A DNA stretch of 64,000 bases from Psettodes erumei (lineage: Eukaryota > Chordata > Actinopteri > Pleuronectiformes > Psettodidae), in NCBI GenBank assembly GCA_016785225.1, contig JAFBJZ010000935.1:62001-126000 (forward strand), given 5' to 3'. The notes beneath the pieces are model-generated. The model was not told where the DNA came from. It did no database searches and saw nothing but the letters and a program-made list of their open reading frames with translations. The first letter of the stretch is position 1, and each line of letters begins with the position of its first letter. A program made the position numbers and the translations under genes. Positions 60,142 to 64,000 of this stretch are shown in pieces.

Positions 60142-63100
60142 TTCTTTGAGAAATGCAATGTCTGCTTTCTCTTAAATGAGCTGGCCGTGAAAAGTCTGCT
60201 TTGGCTCTCTGTGGCAGTTTTACACCTTCAAGTTGTTGTATTGATTTATTTATTCATGGCCTCAGAGTCTGCCATGCCTGCTGTGAAGTATGTACAGAAA
60301 ATGGGATCCTTGTCTGTGCAGTCAGGCACTGTCTGCTTCAATTAGAAATGTTCAAACCATAGCCGGAACTTTTTCCACTGTTTGCTCTTCATCCACTCAC
60401 ATTTTCCATCTGCTATGAAAGTTTTAGCTCCAGCGTTTGGGAGCAAGGAGTTCTTTCTTTTTGCTCTTTATGTAGGTAGAGGGAAGAAAAAAGAGCAGAC
60501 AATATGTCAGTTGATATAGTGATGCTGTATTCACTTTGTCATCTCACATATCAGCCCACGTGTAATAACAAATTGGAAACAAGCATCTGAAAATACCCAT
60601 GACTGGGAGACGTTAGAGACTCGCAGTGTATTCCTGTTACTTAAAAAAAAGTTGTTATTTTTTTGGCCCAAATTTGCATGTGTCCCGACAAGGCACAGCT
60701 GTGTATCTCACATTTTTATAGCATTTATCACCTCTTTCCACCCTCAACATAACCGGCTTTGTAATTACCGTCTATCACATGATGCTAAAAATCATGAATC
60801 ACTGGAAAGCCTTTAAGACATTCTCTTATGCAAGTTTCCACAATCGTTCCTGTAAAAGCTCCTTCTTTTGGGAAACCAGAAATAGAAAAGGAGTAAATGT
60901 TTCTTTGGCATCAATTTTACATCATGATGTCAAACCAGGCCCGGAGTGCTTGTATCATTTTGGGTTTGGTTTCGGTAAAGCATGGAACCAACTGAACCAT
61001 GAGGATAACATGTTCATTCATTCAATTCCCTTTCGTGTCTTTAACTATCACTCTCATGTGGAAATCACACCCACAACAGATATTTTTTTTACTAATTCCA
61101 GGCTTGGTTAAGCTGTGTTTTAGGCAATTTAAGTTTGGTTTAAATAACATGATTTCTGTCCACGACACTGAAGCAATGCAGGACCATTTGTTGCCCATAA
61201 ACGGCTATATTCAGTTTTATTTGGCAGAAGTTTGACAAAAAGTGCAGTTTTGTCTTGGTTTCATGCAGTAATAAATTGTATTGGTAAATGCTCCCATGGA
61301 GTGTTTGACCTGTAGAACATTAATGCTGCACTCAAAAGTCTGGGAAAATGGCAATGATGCAAAAGAAGAGAGGCTGTTAAATTTCCTGTGGGTAGTTACA
61401 TGCAAACCAATTCCTGTTTCATGCGATGGCCCTGGACATTTGGGGTTTCCCTTTGATGGAACATTGAAAAAGGCTCACCCCAGCATTACACCATAAATTA
61501 TGGGGGTAAAATACACACACTCCCAGAATCACTGCCAGGAATGAGGATTATGTTTTTTGTTGTCTAATGCTATGCATAATGCTCTTGCTATTCTCCTTCC
61601 CAAATAAGCTGAACCAACACTGAACAGAGGGTGAAGGATCACATTCTTCCAAGCCACTACCATTCGGTGGCTACACACAGGAGCAAGAGACAACCGCAAT
61701 TTTTTCCTAATTACTTAAAACCTCTTTTTGAAGGATGACGCAGGAGGGGGATTGAGGTTTCCCCTCTGAGAAGATCTGGCTCTCCAAAATGCTTTGAGGG
61801 GAGGATGAGGAAGGAAGGACCTCCTCCAGACAAGATAGTAATAGTTTTTTTCCTCAAACCAAGGTTCCACTCTCTGCTTGTATGCTTTGGTTCTCTTAAT
61901 AAAAACAGACAGCACCTGTATAAAAAAGGTCCTACCATATAATTAGGGTCTTGTAAAGCTGTCATTCATTGAGCATGAAGAACAAGGTTATCTGAGTTTA
62001 TTACAAACTTACTAGCTATGAACAAAATTGATTAAACTGTTTTCACGATGTTAGCTACACAGCATAGTTACAAAACTGTCCCTAAGGCTACATTTATATA
62101 TTAACAAAGGATCAAATGATCATGTGAAATGTGAGAGGGGGTCGCTAATAGTGGTGAACCCACAAATGATTATCTCAGGACTCTGCAGTTCTCCTCAGCT
62201 TTACATAACTTAAGTGTCTCTCAGCTGTTTTGCTTTTACAACCTACAATTTTACCATTTTGACTCACTCTCCCTGCAATTTTCAGAAAAAATGCTTCATA
62301 AACCTACCGTACACCACATGCCCAGCATCAAACAAGAGACAGATAATGTTAGCTACTAACATTGTGGAACGTTTCCCAGTGAAAGAATCATATATATCTG
62401 TGATCCATTGACAATCATGTTGTCTGAAAGATAAATGTGAAGAATGTTAATGCTCATTTTGTGTCTTCTGCATGTGTGTAAAGGTAAATGTGTGCTAACA
62501 ATGATACCCAGGTGGTGATATGTTGTGTTTGCTTCTTGTGGCGCTGCCCTGATTTGGCATTTACACCATCACCAGTTCTCGTCTCCTGTGCGACTCATAA
62601 TATTATGGGAATTAGGACATTTTTGCCGCAGGTTACAAGCATTATTTTGCACTGAGTCTTTCCAGACAGTCATTTCACTAGCTTGAACATTTTAACAAGA
62701 GATTTTGGGATTATCTGTTACTAATGCAATTACAAAACATTACAGCCATAGTTAACAATGAGAGTCACTGCACCAAGGATGGAGGAACCCCTGTTGTTTC
62801 GGCTCCGACATAGAGAGTGAGTCAGCGTGACCAATCCACTTTTTTCCCCCTCAGAGCACTGTCTGCCCATTAACCACAACCACAAAAGTGCCACTCAGCA
62901 ACATGTGTGCCTCAGGGCACTTGTAGCTCACATTCAGGGTTTAATGGTTATGGTAGCCACTGAGGTTACTCAGCTGAACAAAGAACATCTCTTGCTGTGT
63001 TTGCTTTCCAATCCATCTTTGACTTTTTGACTCCCTTGCCTTGTTACATAGTTTGAGGTCATGATCCTACCTTACTTAAAACGCTCATGCCTCTTTTAAA

Positions 63101-64000
63101 GAATTCCTGAAAAGTCTTGAAGATTTGAGATACAGCGACTGTAATAACAGGAAACTTAGATGAAGCACAGCAGATTGACTTGATCAACTGACATGCACTC
63201 TCTCTAATTGGCCAGTGCGACAACCATGCAATTAAAGGTTTTGCAAAAATGTCAGCTCCTCCCTGCACTTACATTCTATGATGAGTCTGCACTCTCTGCC
63301 ATGAGTTCTGGCATTGGAGGAACCTCTTGCAGTACTGTACATGGCCTAAAAGTAAAATGCAGTAAAATGTAATACCTTCCCCTGTTATCGCTGTTATGCA
63401 GGATTACCATGTATCGTAATTGTGGTTTACATGGTTGAATGACCTAAGTGACCAAATGTTTCATCTGCTCAAAAGCTGCAGGAGCAGCATTTGAGCATCA
63501 GAGGCTGATTATTGTATTTCTCCATATATGACATCATTTTTCGAATCAGAGTGCGGCTAGCAGTCTGCTGGCTTTCAGTCAGCTACAGCATTACCGGGTG
63601 CTTCTCATCACCCTGTGTAAATAGCACAACCTGACTCACTCTTTAATTTAACATTAGGAGGGAGCTTGTAAAGCTGGAAATAGCACATATTGGTTGAATG
63701 TCTGCTTAAGTCAGGGGCAGACCAGCTTCCTTGCAGTAAGTTGTGGTTTGAGGAATGTCTCGGCTCGATTTCTTAAGTGAATTTTACACAGCCTGATCTT
63801 TGAAGGTTGCTTAAATAAAATACACCTTCAGTTTCCCAGGTCTGATCTGTCTGCAGCGTTCACTGGATTGCAGGAAAAAGCTTTGTGATTAAGGGTATTT
63901 TCTTTTTCTTTTTTTGGAAACCTCTTCCTCTATCTGCTTTCCCTGTGCAGCATTGTGTTTCCTTACAATGCCCTGGAACTGACCTCCCATAACCCCAGTG

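Larger units (their letters stand above)
48011..64000. other. Intergenic region downstream of col12a1, no gene recognised
   Basis: About 16 kb of AT-rich sequence. Reading frames on both strands are short (127 codons or fewer), without recognisable domains or chains of splice-compatible exons. It contains microsatellites and several diverged interspersed repeats, listed separately. Distant enhancers or ncRNAs cannot be excluded by eye. Confidence 0.7.

Noticed and set aside
48011..64000. Search for tRNA, snRNA or miRNA genes in the intergenic part
   Set aside because: No A-box/B-box pair, cloverleaf or convincing hairpin was seen by eye; a tRNAscan or Infernal run would be needed to exclude them.

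Overview
This window is vertebrate genomic DNA, most likely from a percomorph-type teleost fish. The evidence is a spliced gene with GT-AG introns, FACIT-collagen domain content, compact introns (about 45.6 kb holds 64 coding exons), CA/ATCC microsatellites, and diverged interspersed repeats of kinds I know from teleost non-coding DNA. There are no prokaryotic-style genes, operons, CRISPR arrays or rRNAs.

Positions 1600-47249 (+ strand) hold nearly the whole coding part of one gene, the collagen type XII alpha-1 chain (col12a1; a or b teleost paralogue not decidable here). I placed 64 exons by matching splice sites, reading phase and the domain order I know for vertebrate collagen XII. The exons join into one open frame of 9281 nt, about 3093 residues. 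Only the signal-peptide exon and the 5' UTR are missing, and they should lie upstream of base 1. Domain order is FN3-1, VWA1, FN3-2, VWA2, FN3-3 to FN3-8, VWA3, FN3-9 to FN3-18, a proline/threonine-rich linker, VWA4, a TSPN/laminin-G-like domain, triple helix COL2, the NC2 hinge, triple helix COL1, and the NC1 tail. This is the long (XIIA-type) layout, with 18 FN3 and 4 VWA domains.

Region by region: 1-1599 is intron or upstream sequence with a CA microsatellite. 1600-14432 (exons 1-15) is a phase-symmetric block of 3495 nt that could be skipped to give the short XIIB form. 16023-31140 holds VWA3 and the ten two-exon FN3 domains, with a 24-nt microexon. 31248-38808 holds VWA4 and the TSPN-like domain. 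39620-45553 holds the collagenous exons. 47101-47249 is the terminal coding exon for a long NC1 tail. Read-through of the preceding intron donor would instead give a short tail stopping at 45573. The 3' UTR probably ends near 48010, after AATAAA at 47985.

Positions 48010-64000 look intergenic. I found no convincing exon of another gene on either strand. The stretch carries several diverged copies of a teleost repeat family, including one internally inverted copy, plus other small repeats. I did not find a novel biological system. The most interesting points are the two isoform switches of col12a1 (the N-terminal cassette and alternative NC1 tails), its exon-phase architecture, and the rearranged repeats downstream.
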